Assembly: GCA_027924585.1 (NCBI GenBank)
Contig: BSBM01000059.1
Span: 1,612,001-1,676,000 of the forward strand
Reading direction: 5' to 3'
Source: Larix kaempferi
Taxonomy: Eukaryota; Streptophyta; Pinopsida; Pinales; Pinaceae
Length of the DNA: 64,000 nt
Shown piece after piece: positions 36,892 through 48,860 of this stretch (position 1 is the stretch's first letter; every line of letters begins with the position of its first letter). Below the pieces are notes generated by a model, which saw nothing but the letters and a program-made list of their open reading frames with translations, was not told the DNA's origin and did no database searches. Made by a program: the position numbers and the translations under genes.

Positions 36892-37962
36892 CTACTTGCC
36901 TTCTTCCTGTTCATTAACATTGAAATTGGCAAACTCATCTAAGTTATTTATGAATCTTAGAATTTGTTCATCATCTTTGAAAACCTGCCAATGGTTCATG
37001 TTGTCTGGGACAGATGGCCTATAATTTACTTCGAGGGTACAGTCTCCTTTCAACATTTCTTCTGACGGCTGGAGGGTAGATGCTGCAACGGCTAACCTAT
37101 CCGCCATACTGTTTTCCTCCCTATGGACTGCTTGTATGTTTAGAGCATCAAAGTATTCCATGGTGTCCCATACCGCATTTCTATATCTCTTAAGCCTTTT
37201 GCAATGGCACGCAAAGTTCCCCTTGATCTGTTGTACCACTAAATCAGAATCTCCCTTAATACTAAGCATTTTGATCTTCATGTCTTTAGCAATTTCTATG
37301 CCTAGTAAGAGTGCTTCATACTCCGCAACATTGTTGGTAGCTTCAAACTCGAGTCTAAAAGCAAAGTAGAAGATTTTATCCTCAGGTGATATTAGGACTA
37401 TACCAGCACCTTTGCCAGATTTAGAAAAGGCACCATCAAATTTCATTTTCCACAATCCATCAACCTTTTTGTCTTTCATTTCCCTACGAACAGGATCTAA
37501 GAAGGTGGAATTGATTTGAATATCTCCCATCTCACCGACATGACAGACAAACTCATTTGAAGGTCTATCAGGATTTTCCACATGGTATCTCCTTTCCTTT
37601 TCAGTGTGTAATTTTACAAGAGAGTCCTCAGAGGCAGGGACTGTTGCATAAGACCAATCCAATTGTATAGAACCACCCAAGGTTGCACCCCACTTTCTAG
37701 AGAGCAGCATACCCCATCTATCAGGTACATCTATGACAAGGATATCCATGGAGATATGGATGTCCGGGTACTTGGCCAACCTCACAGGAACATTCTCTAT
37801 CATCCCTTCAACCTTGACGGGTCTAGAATCCATGGCACATACATTCTGGTAGGGCCTGGTGGTTCTTAAGTTGAGTTGTTGCATAACCCTTTTGGTCATT
37901 AAGCTTGCACCGGATCCTGAATCCAGCATACAATTGTGTAGAAGAAGATCACCTATCATCAA
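36892..37962 (-). pseudogene. Gypsy protease plus extra RNase H
   Basis: A 356-codon segment. Residues 1-110 hold an aspartic protease (active-site D14-S-G in CMLDSGSGASL). Residues about 171-300 form a type I RNase H: WKMKFDGAF (D176), NNVAEYEALLLG (E214), IKGDSDLVVQQ (D238) and HREENSMADRLA (H280, D288), so all catalytic positions are kept. This is the 'archaeal-type' RNase H known from Tat-lineage elements, but here it precedes the reverse transcriptase. It is joined in frame to gag upstream and to RT downstream, each junction broken by one stop (TAA, TAG) that fits a former Gln codon. Confidence 0.85.
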
Positions 37963-39762
37963 TTATATGTAGAAAGGAGGGTGAGCTTCTCTTCTTGTAT
38001 CCCTAGTATGCAGGATTATAGGAGGGTCCTCATGAGTTGATTCATAGCTGGTCGAAGGTTCTTCCACATTGTCCGAAAAAGTGACCTTTTTAGGAGTTTG
38101 AGGAGTGAGAGGAGTGGGTGGACTAGGCTTGGTAGTACATGCAGGAATAGGTGCTTCTAAAGGCTTGGTGATACATGCAGGAATAGGTGCCTCTAATGTT
38201 TTCAACAACTTTTCCTTTTGACCAGGAATCTTATAGAGTTCATTTATGGGTATAGGTACCTTAGTAGTATTGAACCAATTATTCCAATCAAAATTTAACT
38301 TGCTAGAATCTGTTAAATCATTTGGAATAATTACCTTGGTAGGTTGTATAGCAGGTGCAGGATTTGATCTTCTTTGGTATCCGACCCCTTTAAATCTTTG
38401 CATATTTTGTAGCTGTTCATTTGATGGTCTTCCTCCAAAGTTTTTTGTCATATTGTCTGGTTCATTCTCAGCATGTTTCCAGTTTTCTTTGGGAATATTG
38501 CGGATGTCACCTACAGCATTTATGTATTCAGGCTCGCTTGATGTTGGATTACTGGTACCCTCCCCTTCAGGATAACCATGCTCTTGTACATAGTTCGCAA
38601 AATAGCAAGCGAATTCCTCATGGAAATCCTTGCAAGCTCTGCAAAATGGGATGTACACCTCATTTGCGTTGGCAGCCTCTATCTGAGTTGGAGGTCTCTT
38701 TTCATTTTCGGGAGCTTTCTTTTGCCAGTTATTTTTGGGAGGGTAATTTCTCTGAATTGGTTGAGTTTGTTGAACTTGCTGAACTCGTTGGACTTGTGCC
38801 CTTTCCATGTTTATTATTTTGTTTTGAACTTCCTTCATTTGGGCTACATGTTTCTGTTCGGCTCTTTCCATTCTTTCACACATGTCCATCATCTTTTTCT
38901 CATATGATTCTTTCAAAGCATCCAAAGGATCTTTACCTTTAGGCTCAGTTGTTTTCAAAGGAGTTTGGGCTCTTGAATAACCGGGTAGGTTTGACTTCCC
39001 AGATGACTGCATGTTCCTATCGATCTTAGTTGCCATTGTTTGTGCTTCCAACAAAGTAGCAGGTTCTTTATCTCTAAGTTGATATTGCATCTCTCCACTT
39101 AAAGCTTCAATGTAGTAGACTAATATAGTATGTGGAGTTGGCTTGTAATCTGTAGGGATTGCATTGTATAAATCCATGAACTTCTTGTTGAAATCTTCCA
39201 TGGTTTCCATTTCACTTCTTTTGATGTTTGTTAGAGCAGCAAGTTGATGACGTGGCTCTTTTTTCTCACCAAACTTGTTGGTGAAAGTAGTTGAAAACTC
39301 AGCTAAGGTGGCAAAGGAGTTGGCTGGCAAGCCGATGAACCAGTCACCAGCAGCCCCATCTAAGGACAAGGCAAACAACTTCATGTATACATCCTCATGT
39401 CTGTGAGCAGCATCCCTGACATATCCACCCTTTATTTTTGAGAAAGCAATAAGGTGATGTGCGGCAGTAACAGTATCAGTGTCGGTAAAGGTTGGAAGTT
39501 TGTCGATGGCTTTATCTGGAAGATCATGTGGTTGACCTGCAATCTGAGTAATGTTGAGGGGGGCGAAAAAATCACCCATTGTATCGGAAAAACAATTATT
39601 ACTGTTTTCAAAAATTTCAGAATTTTCTAAGTTATTTTCTTGAAAGAGACTATGGATGTCAGAAATAGACTGAGACCTAAGTTCTTCAAGGATTTTACGA
39701 GAAGCAAGCTTGTTTAGTCTCCTCCTATAAACCTTTTCAGGTTCTGGGATAAAACTAAGCAA
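37963..39762 (-). pseudogene. Gypsy gag
   Basis: A 599-codon frame starting at the ATG at 39762, 209 bp after the primer site. The central part (about residues 95-240) is a Retrotrans_gag domain with HEDVYMKLFALSLDGAAGDWF and LPANSFATLAEFSTTFTNKF. A Lys/Glu/Gln-rich coiled segment with MERAEQKHVAQMKEVQNKI and a QQ-rich run follows. A CRACKDFHEEFACYF stretch resembles a degenerate zinc knuckle. Near the C-terminus a 12-residue unit LEAPIPAC(I/T)TKP is repeated. No stop interrupts it. It forms the virus-like-particle shell in active relatives. Confidence 0.88.
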
Positions 39763-39799
39763 GCCTTCAGAGTTTCTTCTAGTTGAATACCTTGAGGTG

Positions 39800-39900
39800 T
39801 TAATTGACAGTGGAGTCGCCAGGTGGTTTCAAGTCTAATTTCTGAGAGTGATTGAACTACAAAACTACCAAAAAGAAAAAAGGGCAGTGGAGTCGCCAGA
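39800..39900 (-). other. Two TGGCGACTCCACT motifs in the leader
   Basis: The minus strand reads TGGCGACTCCACT near 39822-39810 and again near 39898-39886, between the true primer site and gag. This motif resembles primer sites of other plant Ty3 families. The gag-only element has CTAGCGACTCCACTGG in the same relative place (56082-56097). Confidence 0.55.
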
Positions 39901-39970
39901 CAAATTTGAGAATCTATCACAAGGTAAACAAACTAGAAAAAACTAAGGTCGTCCAGGAACAAAAAGATTT

Positions 39971-39989
39971 GTCCCCGGCAGCGGCGCCA
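39971..39989 (-). promoter_or_regulatory. Primer-binding site (tRNA-Asp type)
   Basis: TGGCGCCGCTGCCGGGGAC follows the LTR end ACA after 4 bases. It is complementary, with one mismatch, to the 3' end of plant tRNA-Asp (...CCCCGGCAACGGCGCCA), the usual primer of Tat/Athila elements. Confidence 0.85.
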
Positions 39990-39993
39990 AAGA

Positions 39994-42900
39994 TGTTGTC
40001 CGCCAATATGCACACCAGCAGCGGAAATCTTTCGAAAGCTGTCTCTTCACTTCAAGTGAGAGAGGTGTGGCCTTGGGGGCAAGCAATGAGCCAGGCACTG
40101 TCACCTGAATCCCAGCTCCTCCGTTTAGGCAAACTCCTAACGAAGCCAAGGGGGGTAGTCCCTAAAAGAGAGTTTCACTAAGGCTCTTGTATTTATAGTG
40201 TTTTTAGGTGTTGTAATGCAGATGGGTGTTGTTTAGGAGTTTTGTGAAATGAGAAACAAACAACTTAAAATAAAACACAAGATAAGATGCAATCCACGTT
40301 GCGAAACAGTATATAAAGACTTGAGATAATTAAGAAAGCATCCACAGATAAAAATTAAATAACAAAAGGACCAGTGCCTTATCCAATGGGTAACGGAGTC
40401 AAAATAATAAATGTAGTGCTGGGGGATGCTGAAAAGTAAGTCTTGATAGTAGCTGTTCGTGAGATCGTTGTGCAAATTATCTTGGTAAATTTCAAAGTTT
40501 TAGTTGTCTTGATTATTAGGGCTAAGACCAAAAGGTATCAAAAGATGGTAGAACCCTACCCAAGAAAGATACTGGCAACCCTAAGTGACCTATCGGAAGC
40601 ACCCAGATTCGATAAGGATTGGTGTCCAATGTTTAAACCGCCCCTGAGTCTGACAGTGATTTCCCGGCATCACCTCTCGTGGGAAGAACAGTATTTTGCC
40701 TTGGTTGAGGTTTTGGGTAAAAATTTTAATTAAGTTTATCGATCGTAATTATCAAGTCTTCCACCTTTCTGAGTACTAGCCCAACCGTTTCCGGTTGGCA
40801 GAGCATACGGGTGTAGGACAAACCAAGATAAATTAATTAGGGGTGTGTGAGTGGAAAATTTTATTATTGAAAGAACCTTGTTCACCTCTCCGACAGAGAG
40901 CGCTCTTGACTCGGTCTTATGACCACAGTTCAAGAGACTTGTTAAATTAACAATGCCTAGTGCAGGGAAATGCAAGACTAATATGCCCTCCGATAGAGGG
41001 TGCTCTTGACTTGGATTTGGCCAAGTTCAAGAGACTTTGGTTTATTTTAAGAAAAACAAATAGAAAGCAGTAGCAGTATATTTTCACTTGAAACGAATTT
41101 AAACCATAGTGCTGATCAACAAGATAAAAATACTACTGACAATAATGCTTGCAAGATAAACAAATCTAGTGTTCTACCATACAAAATTTAATCTACTAGG
41201 TGGGATTGATCCCCGAAACAGGATCAACCACTAGAACCGCCTGCACTTGAGAACCTCCAGCTAGCTGAAAACTCTACCAAGGAAACCGACGGGGATGGAA
41301 GAGTAACCACAAATTATGTGGTCCTGCCCTTGAGACTTCGTCTCAAGGATACAACTTCCGGCTGAGGGCTTTGGAAGAGAAACAAGATGATGATAAAAAA
41401 TTAAACTAAACTACCCAAGAATCTCTTTCAGGTTCAAGACCCTACTCGGGAAAGCATGGGGGTAAGTAGAATATGGAAGATAAATAACCGAATTTACTTA
41501 GTGAAATAGAAATTAATTTAAGAGCATGGAAACATAAACTAAGCTAAATCAAAACACAAGAGCCAACACTCTTCCCCAAATGGGGAAGAAGACCCAAAAG
41601 TGGAGACCCCCTCCACTTGAAAACTCTTTATTAAACTGTTACAGATGCCTTGGGTTTAAAACCTTGCAAGGTCTTTTGAGAACGATAATACTTGGAAAAT
41701 TATTGAAGAAGATATAAATTCTACTTGTTATTACAAAGGATAAGTATATCAAGATTGAGTCATTCTCATGGCTCCTTCACTTTATTTTGCGTTTGATCCT
41801 TTGCTTCAAGATCTTTATCAAGTATCTCTCTTTCTCAAATGATCTACACAAGTCCAAAACGTCTAAACAAGGCACCCGTTATTCTGTTAATTAAATCAAA
41901 TAGGATGTGAAAAACTACTAAGTCTTATATAAGAAATTAAAGCCTAAAACATGAGAAAATGAGATTTTTTGTTTGAAAAAGTTTATATGGGAAAATGGAC
42001 CAGCGAACAAAAGTTGCCTAAAACTCACTAAAAATGAGATCTAAACTATAAAATTTCAAAATATTTTTGGAGCAAAATTTCTATATTTGGAATGAGGAAA
42101 GAAAACTTAAGTAAGTGCAAGCTACATGCAATATTTCACTAACCTATATGCTCAATCAACCCTTCAAAATGCAAGATCTAAAATTTTGGTATGAGATCTA
42201 ACTATTATGCCTAAGTGTTTATCTTTTCAAGTGTGTGAGACTATTACCAAGAAATGCAAAGATAGATATAGCTACTAACTAACTTCTAACCATTAACCAA
42301 ACTAATGTTTTTGTTTGTTTTGTTTATGTTTTAAGGCCCAAGAGAGGATGGACAAGAAGGGAGGATGTGGCTAAGGAGTAGGGCAAAAACGAATGGGCTA
42401 AAAGGTATGAAGAGAGGAGGAAATAGAGTGGGACGAGAGGGAGTAAAAGAGGGCAAAAGGAGATGGGACGAGAGCAAATGGGAGAAAACTAAAGAGATCT
42501 AAAGCAAAGAGAGGTAGGAAGAAAGGAGGGAAGGGGAGAAGCTATAAGACAAAGGCGAATGGGACAGAGAGAGGACAAAAACGAGTGGGAGAAAAGGGTA
42601 GGACGAAACTAGGGCAAGGAGGAATAGGCTTAGCATGCAAGTACAAAAAAGATTCAAGGAGCAAATGAGAGAGCTTGAAGAAGTGAAAGCCTAAAGTAAC
42701 CAATGAACAATATTTTGAATATAAGAGATGGATCTTTGAAATCAAACCCCTTTATGCCACCATCTTGGTGTTGTGAGGTCGACTTTGGGAGATCCTGCAA
42801 TGTATGAATGTTAATGGAAAGATTTGTTCTTTGAAGAGATGAAGGAGACAACTTAGTTCCAACTCCTCTTCATAACTTTATAGATCTGCAAAAGGTATCA

Positions 42901-44885
42901 CTTACAAACAAGATTGATCAAATATAGTATGCCAAGTTGAAAGGGACAAGAAGAGTGTTAGTATTTCCGACTACAATCCACTACTTCCAAATCACAAGCA
43001 ACCCAACATCAATGGACAAATTGAACCCAAATGCCCACCCTATGGACTTGGAAAAGTCTTCTAAGCTTAAATAAATTTGATCAAAACATGGAATATGTAA
43101 GCAAAAACCATAAAACAATATCACCTTGATTATATTGAAGCACTTTCCATGAACAAGATCAACACACCATATGGACCTCCAAAGCCACTTTATTTCAATT
43201 AGCAAAAGCTATAACACATATACAATTTTGGCAGAGTAAGTTTGCCTCAAATTCTCCATGAGATAATAACCCAAATGGGCCTCTCTTTATACTAAACTAA
43301 TAAGCTAAAACCCTAATTCGAATTGGTGGTGAGCAATGAGGTCGAATTCCAATCATGAGGTAGCTTGGAGCAATAGACATGGCCAAAGTCGAGTTGGTGT
43401 TTGGTGAGATTGGCATGAGGTGGTCAAGGGCTCGACTTTGGGAAGGAAATACAACGAATGGGCATGCTACACAAAGGAGGTGCGAGCTAGGGTAAGAAAA
43501 GCGTGAGCCATGTGGGAGAGGCGAGCTAGTTGATGAATGCCAAGTGGAAAGGTAGGTACCAATTCGAGTTTTGAGTGGGAGCCAAACAAATCACCAACCA
43601 ATACGAGCTCAATCAAGGGAATGGCGTGAACTAATGGGGATTGACGTGAGGATTGGTAGGGAGTGCGAGTTGGAGATTTGGTAGGTGATAACTCGAATGG
43701 GAGGAGCCAATCCAATGGTGCTTGCATGGGATAACCAATAGATAAACCCCAACTAGGATCCACGTGAGCATAAAGGATATGACGTGAAGGAAAGTAGGAT
43801 ATGCGTGAGGATCTAAGGGATTGCGAGTTGGTTTTGAGGGAACACGTGGTAGTCATGGTAAGTATAGACTTGAGTTATGCAAGGAGCCAAGCTATGGTGG
43901 GATGGTGAGTCAATAGGGCGCCTATCTCCAGTCTTAAATGCAAGTCACCAACCCAACCAATAACTGACACATCACTAAATCGATTTTCCCATGAAGGAGG
44001 GCGAATTTGCTCAAGAAGATCCTTTGCTGGTGACTGGATGGATGACTGGGTGGGCTTGGAGTTGATTGGAATCTTCCTAAATGCTCATCGCCATGTCATT
44101 TAGCCTTTTATTTTAATCAAATTGATTAATTTTGGAGAGATTTGGATTATCTCCAAAATAATCAATTTTATTATTTTAATTAATAATTTCTCTGTAAATG
44201 GCTTTTCAGAGAAAATATTAATTATGAGGTCAAATTGACATCCGAAAGTTGGGTTTAGCTGTTCCATGGGTCATGTGTGATTTTTGGCTTATGAAACGAG
44301 CCATCAAACACTGAATTCGGACCCCGGATGACTGACATATTACAGACTCAAATTTCTCTATTTAAACTATAGAGAAATTTAATTAAAATTTAAAAATAAT
44401 TAAAAAATTAAAAACCCCAATTTCGACGCGTCTGGTAAAAATTTTTCGAAATTTTTTATGGGGGTCCTAGAGACCTAGGACATGACCAGAACCTATTCTA
44501 ATAGTGTCTAGTAGGTTTATACATTATAGTTGGACCCTAATAACCCCCCATGGCCAAATTTCCAAAATCGGGCATTCCAGCTTTGGAGGAAGCGAGAGAA
44601 AAACCAAGAGATTATATTTCGCCTAAAGCAAAGTATAATCTGACGGTGAAAAAACTCCCTGGAATACCTTAGTTGTTTAATCCAGTCATGGGAGACCGAG
44701 CCACTCAGACCCTACTAGCACACTTTGATACAAACCCCCATGGGGCCATGGTCATGTCAACTCAAAAACAAAACTGGCTAGACCCAAATACAATGAAACC
44801 CAGATACTCTAGAAGTGAACACTGAAGTGTTCCAACACTGGCGGCTCAATAAGGTTTCAACTATTGTACAAATCAGTTGATAACA
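39994..44885 (-). repeat. 5' LTR of the Gypsy element (4892 bp), family II
   Basis: On the minus strand it runs from TGTTATCAACTG (44885) to GGCGGACAACA (39994). It aligns along its whole length with 8268-12985 in reverse. It carries the TATA box on the minus strand (GTATAAAGAGAGG, near 43290), the purine-rich tract (42330-42610 on plus) and the paired stem-loop units (40885-41036). Open frames within it are incidental. Confidence 0.9.
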
Positions 44886-46730
44886 AACCCAATTAAATGG
44901 TAAAAGATGCTAGGGCAAGAGCGCAGAAAATATTTTTTGTTCACCTTCAAACTAGGCACAGTATTTTCAAGGACCTGCAACACAGTGGGTACACACAGAG
45001 GTACCCAGCCCTCAGGGAGCATGCAAACTGCAAAGAGTACCCACAATTACCATTTCCTAGTGCTACGCCATCATAGCAAATGATTTGCAGCATGTTTTCA
45101 AACATGTATGAATCAAGTATGTATTATCAAATGATTATTTTTAAAGTTTAAAACTCTTGAAATCAATATATTTTTAATATTTATATATTTGGGCAGGTTC
45201 CCCTATATCCTACCTCCAACATACCTTATCATCCCCTGAAATTTTTGATTCTCTGGGTACACATCCCCACTTATCAAGTTTGTTGTAACATAGACTTTAT
45301 GGTTTGATTAGCATCATCGCAAATCCCCTGGAAATTGGCACCTTCCCAAAACAACCAACTCCCAAAATAGAATAAAGTATAAACATCCAAATTGAAGCAA
45401 AATGCATTCTTGGATACAAATAACAATTTTGCAACCAAATAGGCAGCATGAGGAGACCAAACTACTGGGACAAAATTATCCAAATGGAACCAACCTTCAA
45501 CCCTATGGAATGCGCAACGAAGGTGACCTAGGTAAAAGCTTGTAAGTCCATTGTTGACAAAAAAGATAATGTTGAAGGAAATTTGGCTTTTTAATAAGCT
45601 CATCCCCATCTTGAATTAGAGAAGCAATGATCACATGCTCAGTCTAGCAAACTCCTCCCTCTAAGAAATGTTTTGAGAGGCCTTCAAATACCATAGAAGG
45701 TCCTCAAATGGATTGTGTTGAAACATAACAAAATGAATTTATATTAATATCCACTAAAGACCAAATAAGTCAATGGGAGTAAGACATTACATCAGTTATG
45801 ACAAGCCCATACAAAAGCATGGGGTCCAAGATGCCCCCCTGATATGAAAAATAAAATAATTGAAATGAAATGAAAAACTAGTAAACTAAGAACCATAAAT
45901 AAAACAGAGTAGCAAAACCCAGGCCTGCAAAGGTTATCCCAGGGGCAAAACACTAGAAATTGAGGAGAGAGCCAACAAAGAAACTTTCCTTCCTGGATAG
46001 AAGTAAACCTATAAACATGTAAGTAATCCTGGGTGGTATCAACCAAATCCCTCCTAAAAAGAAGGCATAAAGGAGATCTCTCCTAACATACAAGGCCAAA
46101 GAATTCCCGCTGCAAGAGAAGAAACTGGTGATGCTCTGCTAGGAAGCTGAATGGCTCTCTCATCCGCAAATTCTCCTAGAACTCCTCATATCAATGTAAC
46201 AAGCCCTGAAGTAAGCATCCTAGAATTTGGGATCAGTCTTTGCATCATAAAATTAGGGTACAAGTCTAAATCAGTTTTCTGCCAATCATAAATTGTAGTA
46301 GCTAGAGCCAAGGAGATAGAAAATGTGGTCAGGTATATATATGTTGAGGCTTGCATTGACAAGCATATAGGCTATTCATTCTTCCTCAGTATTGTCTTGC
46401 ATTGACAAGCATATAGGCTATTCTTTCTCCATTAAATTGCATGGTAGTTACGTTTACACTAATAGATTTAGTCTCAAGAGTTGTTTAAGAGCAGGATTTT
46501 CAAATTGTTGCTTGGGTTGATGTGTCTTATTCATAAGTCGACGAGGAGGATATATAGTTTGGTTGCATTCATGGTTATATTAGTGGTTACTAGCAAGAAG
46601 CTGATATATGGACATAAAATTCTCTATCCTTGTGCTTGGATTGGAAAAAGCAAAACACAAATTACTATGAAATTTAACCAACTTTTGGCTTGTAATTGCA
46701 TCCAATACTAATCTCTATTTTTGTACCTCC
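44886..46730. other. No gene identified
   Basis: Short frames only. A 46-bp direct repeat (CTTGCATTGACAAGCATATA) occurs at 46350 and 46396. Confidence 0.5.
46350..46424. repeat. Short tandem repeat, period 46 bp
   Basis: CTTGCATTGACAAGCATATA plus GGCTATTC occurs twice; the second copy is partial. Confidence 0.85.
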
Positions 46731-47286
46731 TGTTGTTGTAATTGTAACTTCGGAAGATATTCTGATGTATATTATCATTGTATATTGTTGTACCCCCATC
46801 GGAGATGTGTTTCACTCCTTTTGGGATGTCATTATTGTATATGGTCATTGAGGTAAACCCTCCGTTGTAAGTCGGGGCAATAATCCCCAGGATAAATAAA
46901 GTAAAATGTATTCTTGAGTATTCCTAGGTAGGTCGGCCCCAAAGAGGTAACCTAGATGACTTAGTTAGTTGAGTAAGTCACTCAACAGAAGAATATAAAT
47001 AGGGAGGCACCCTCCCTATTTGGACACACTCACTCTCTCATGTGCGCATTAGGAGAGAGAGGACAAGGAGGAAAGAGAGAGAGCTACAGAAGACATCTTA
47101 CTATTGGTTTTTTCCTTCTTGTGATATTGTCTTAGTGACGGAACTATTCTGAGGAAGTTTGCGGGATTTTTGCCTTTATTGTTTCTCTGATGAAAATCTT
47201 TGTGTCTTGTGTATCTTGGATATCTTGCTCTGCTTGTTATTCTTTCAAATAAAGATCCTAATCAAATTAAAGTAGAAAAACTAACA
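46731..47286 (+). mobile_element. Copia 5' LTR (about 556 bp)
   Basis: It begins TGTTGTTGTAATTG and ends CTAACA directly before a Copia primer site. TATAAATAG near 46993 is a TATA box. No 3' partner was seen and the interior that follows has no gag-pol frame, so the element is a remnant. Confidence 0.75.
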
Positions 47287-47298
47287 TGGTATCAGAGC
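47287..47298 (+). promoter_or_regulatory. Primer-binding site (tRNA-iMet type)
   Basis: TGGTATCAGAGC immediately after the LTR end. Confidence 0.88.
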
Positions 47299-48454
47299 CA
47301 CTCTGAAAGATAACACTGTGCAGTCGAAATACTGCTACAATTGCAGCTACTGGAAATTAGGGTTTCATTTGAAAACCCTAGAAGACAAAATCTAGTCAGC
47401 TTTGAACTTTCGCTATAACCTGAGATTGGAGAAGGATCAGGAGCGGAAACTTGGATAGGACGAAGATGAAATCTTTCTGTACATTGTGTGTGAGTTTCAG
47501 CATCAGATTTGCTATACTTTAGGAGATATGATTCCTCAAAATCAGGGTTCCAGCCTCCTCCAGAATCCAATCTTAAACATGTGACCTAGGGAGAATTGCT
47601 ATATCTCGGGCTAGGAAGGTCCAAATTAATTTTCACAAGATGTTGCAGATAGGGCACTGACTGTAGTTTCTGTGCTGCGAGTTTTAGACCCCGAAGGTAA
47701 AACGGTGACATGGAAGTCCGTACAAGTTCATTATATTGAACCAGTCCTCAAACAAGTCACCTCGGGAAACTTAGCATAAGTTCCACTTGGGGAATCCAAT
47801 TTTGCTCTAAACTGTGGGGTCAAAAAGAATACAGATCAGGTTATCTCAGGATGAAGTTTCAGACCTTTAGGAGTAGGAATTTCGGAGATACAGTAGAATC
47901 AATATCAAACTACAGAATAAATTGGAGAAACTAAGGCTTCCTGTTCCGGGCACTTCCTTCCACCGATCAGTTGAAAAAGGAGGACCATCATACTCGCCCT
48001 AGGAGGGCGAGACACTGCTAACAACAGAAGATTCAAATCTACAGATCTCCAAAACGCATTTATTTGTTGTTACTTTGTGTGCTATACAGTGGAAGGATCA
48101 TAATCAAGCTAATTGAGTGTCTTCTTGGGTGGCATAATATTCTTCTTTTTAAATGCCAACTTAAGGTCAATTGGATGCATAATTATATGTTTAAGAGTCT
48201 AAATGTAAATTTCCTAACATACATCTACATTATCTTGATTACATCATAAGATTTGAAGTGGTCAGCATATATTTAAAGAAGGTCAGAGCCATACGATTTG
48301 AAGTGGTTAGCATATATCTAAAGAAGGTCAGAGCCATTCAGACTACTTTCTTAGGTCTCTTGAGTCAGAAACAATGTTGGAATTATTAGTCTTTTCTTAG
48401 AATTACAAATAATGCAATCTTGGTGTTAATATTTCCCCTTTCACCAATTCTTAA
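47299..48454. other. Copia interior remnant, then unassigned sequence
   Basis: No recognisable gag or pol. A 45-bp tandem duplication lies at 48250-48339 (GATTTGAAGTGGTYAGCATA units). Confidence 0.45.
48250..48339. repeat. Tandem duplication, 45-bp unit
   Basis: 48250-48294 and 48295-48339 share AAAGAAGGTCAGAGCCAT and the GATTTGAAGTGG start. Confidence 0.9.
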
Positions 48455-48526
48455 AGGGTTCTAGCTCAATGGAAGAGCACCTGCTTTACAAGTAGGAGGT
48501 TGAAGGTTCGATTCCTTCGTGCCCTA
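48455..48526 (+). tRNA. tRNA-Val(UAC)-like gene
   Basis: A complete cloverleaf. The acceptor AGGGTTC pairs with GTGCCCT (one G-U and one U-U mismatch); D stem GCTC/GAGC with loop AATGGAA; anticodon stem CCTGC/GTAGG with loop TTTACAA (anticodon TAC at 48487-48489); variable loop of 5; T stem GAAGG/CCTTC with loop TTCGATT; discriminator A. The A box TAGCTCAATGG and B box GGTTCGATTCC are both good, and TTTTT at 48547-48551 could end pol III transcription. The A1-U72 acceptor start and overall look are bacterial or organellar rather than nuclear tRNA-Val. Plastid trnV-UAC has an intron and differs, so a mitochondrial origin is more likely. CCA is not encoded. Confidence 0.8.
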
Positions 48527-48581
48527 AAGATATTGCAATATTGATATTTTTAATAAAATATATTTTATTATGATTTATTAT

Positions 48582-48860
48582 GACTACGAGGGGGGTTCTA
48601 AATTGACTTCATATGTCACTACGAGGGGGGTTCTAAATTGACTTCAAATGTCAGTACGAGGGGGGTTCATAACTGCCCCCAAATGTTTGTAAAGAGTTTT
48701 ACGGGGGGTTTCGAACTACCTCTATAGGCCTTTATGAGGGTGGTTCCAAACCGCCCCTATAGGCATCTACGAGGGGGGTTACAAACCGCCCCTATAGGAA
48801 TCTACGAGGGGGGTCCCAAACAGCCCCTATAGGCCTCTACGAGGGGGGTTTCAAACTGTC
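48582..48860 (+). repeat. G-rich minisatellite, period about 35 bp
   Basis: About eight units each built on TACGAGGGGGGTT followed by a variable AACCGCCCCTATAGG-type half. Units start near 48584, 48619 and 48654 and continue to the LTR at 48861, which lies inside the last unit. The first units have a different second half from the later ones. Confidence 0.92.

Larger units (their letters stand above)
36144..44885 (-). mobile_element. Truncated Ty3/Gypsy (Tat-like) retrotransposon
   Basis: On the minus strand: LTR (44885-39994), primer-binding site (39989-39971), gag-pol (39762-36144). The element ends abruptly in the middle of reverse transcriptase near 36144, so the rest of pol and the 3' LTR are missing. 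The LTR belongs to the same family as the solo LTR in the FPP gene. Bases 44886-44890 (AACCC) would be the target-site copy, but the partner is lost. Confidence 0.85.

Noticed and set aside
38246-38942. Plus-strand frames of 109-173 codons
   Set aside because: Antisense shadows of the Gypsy gag frame.
43467-43856. 129-codon minus-strand frame
   Set aside because: Within the 4.9-kb LTR; not preserved in the other copies.
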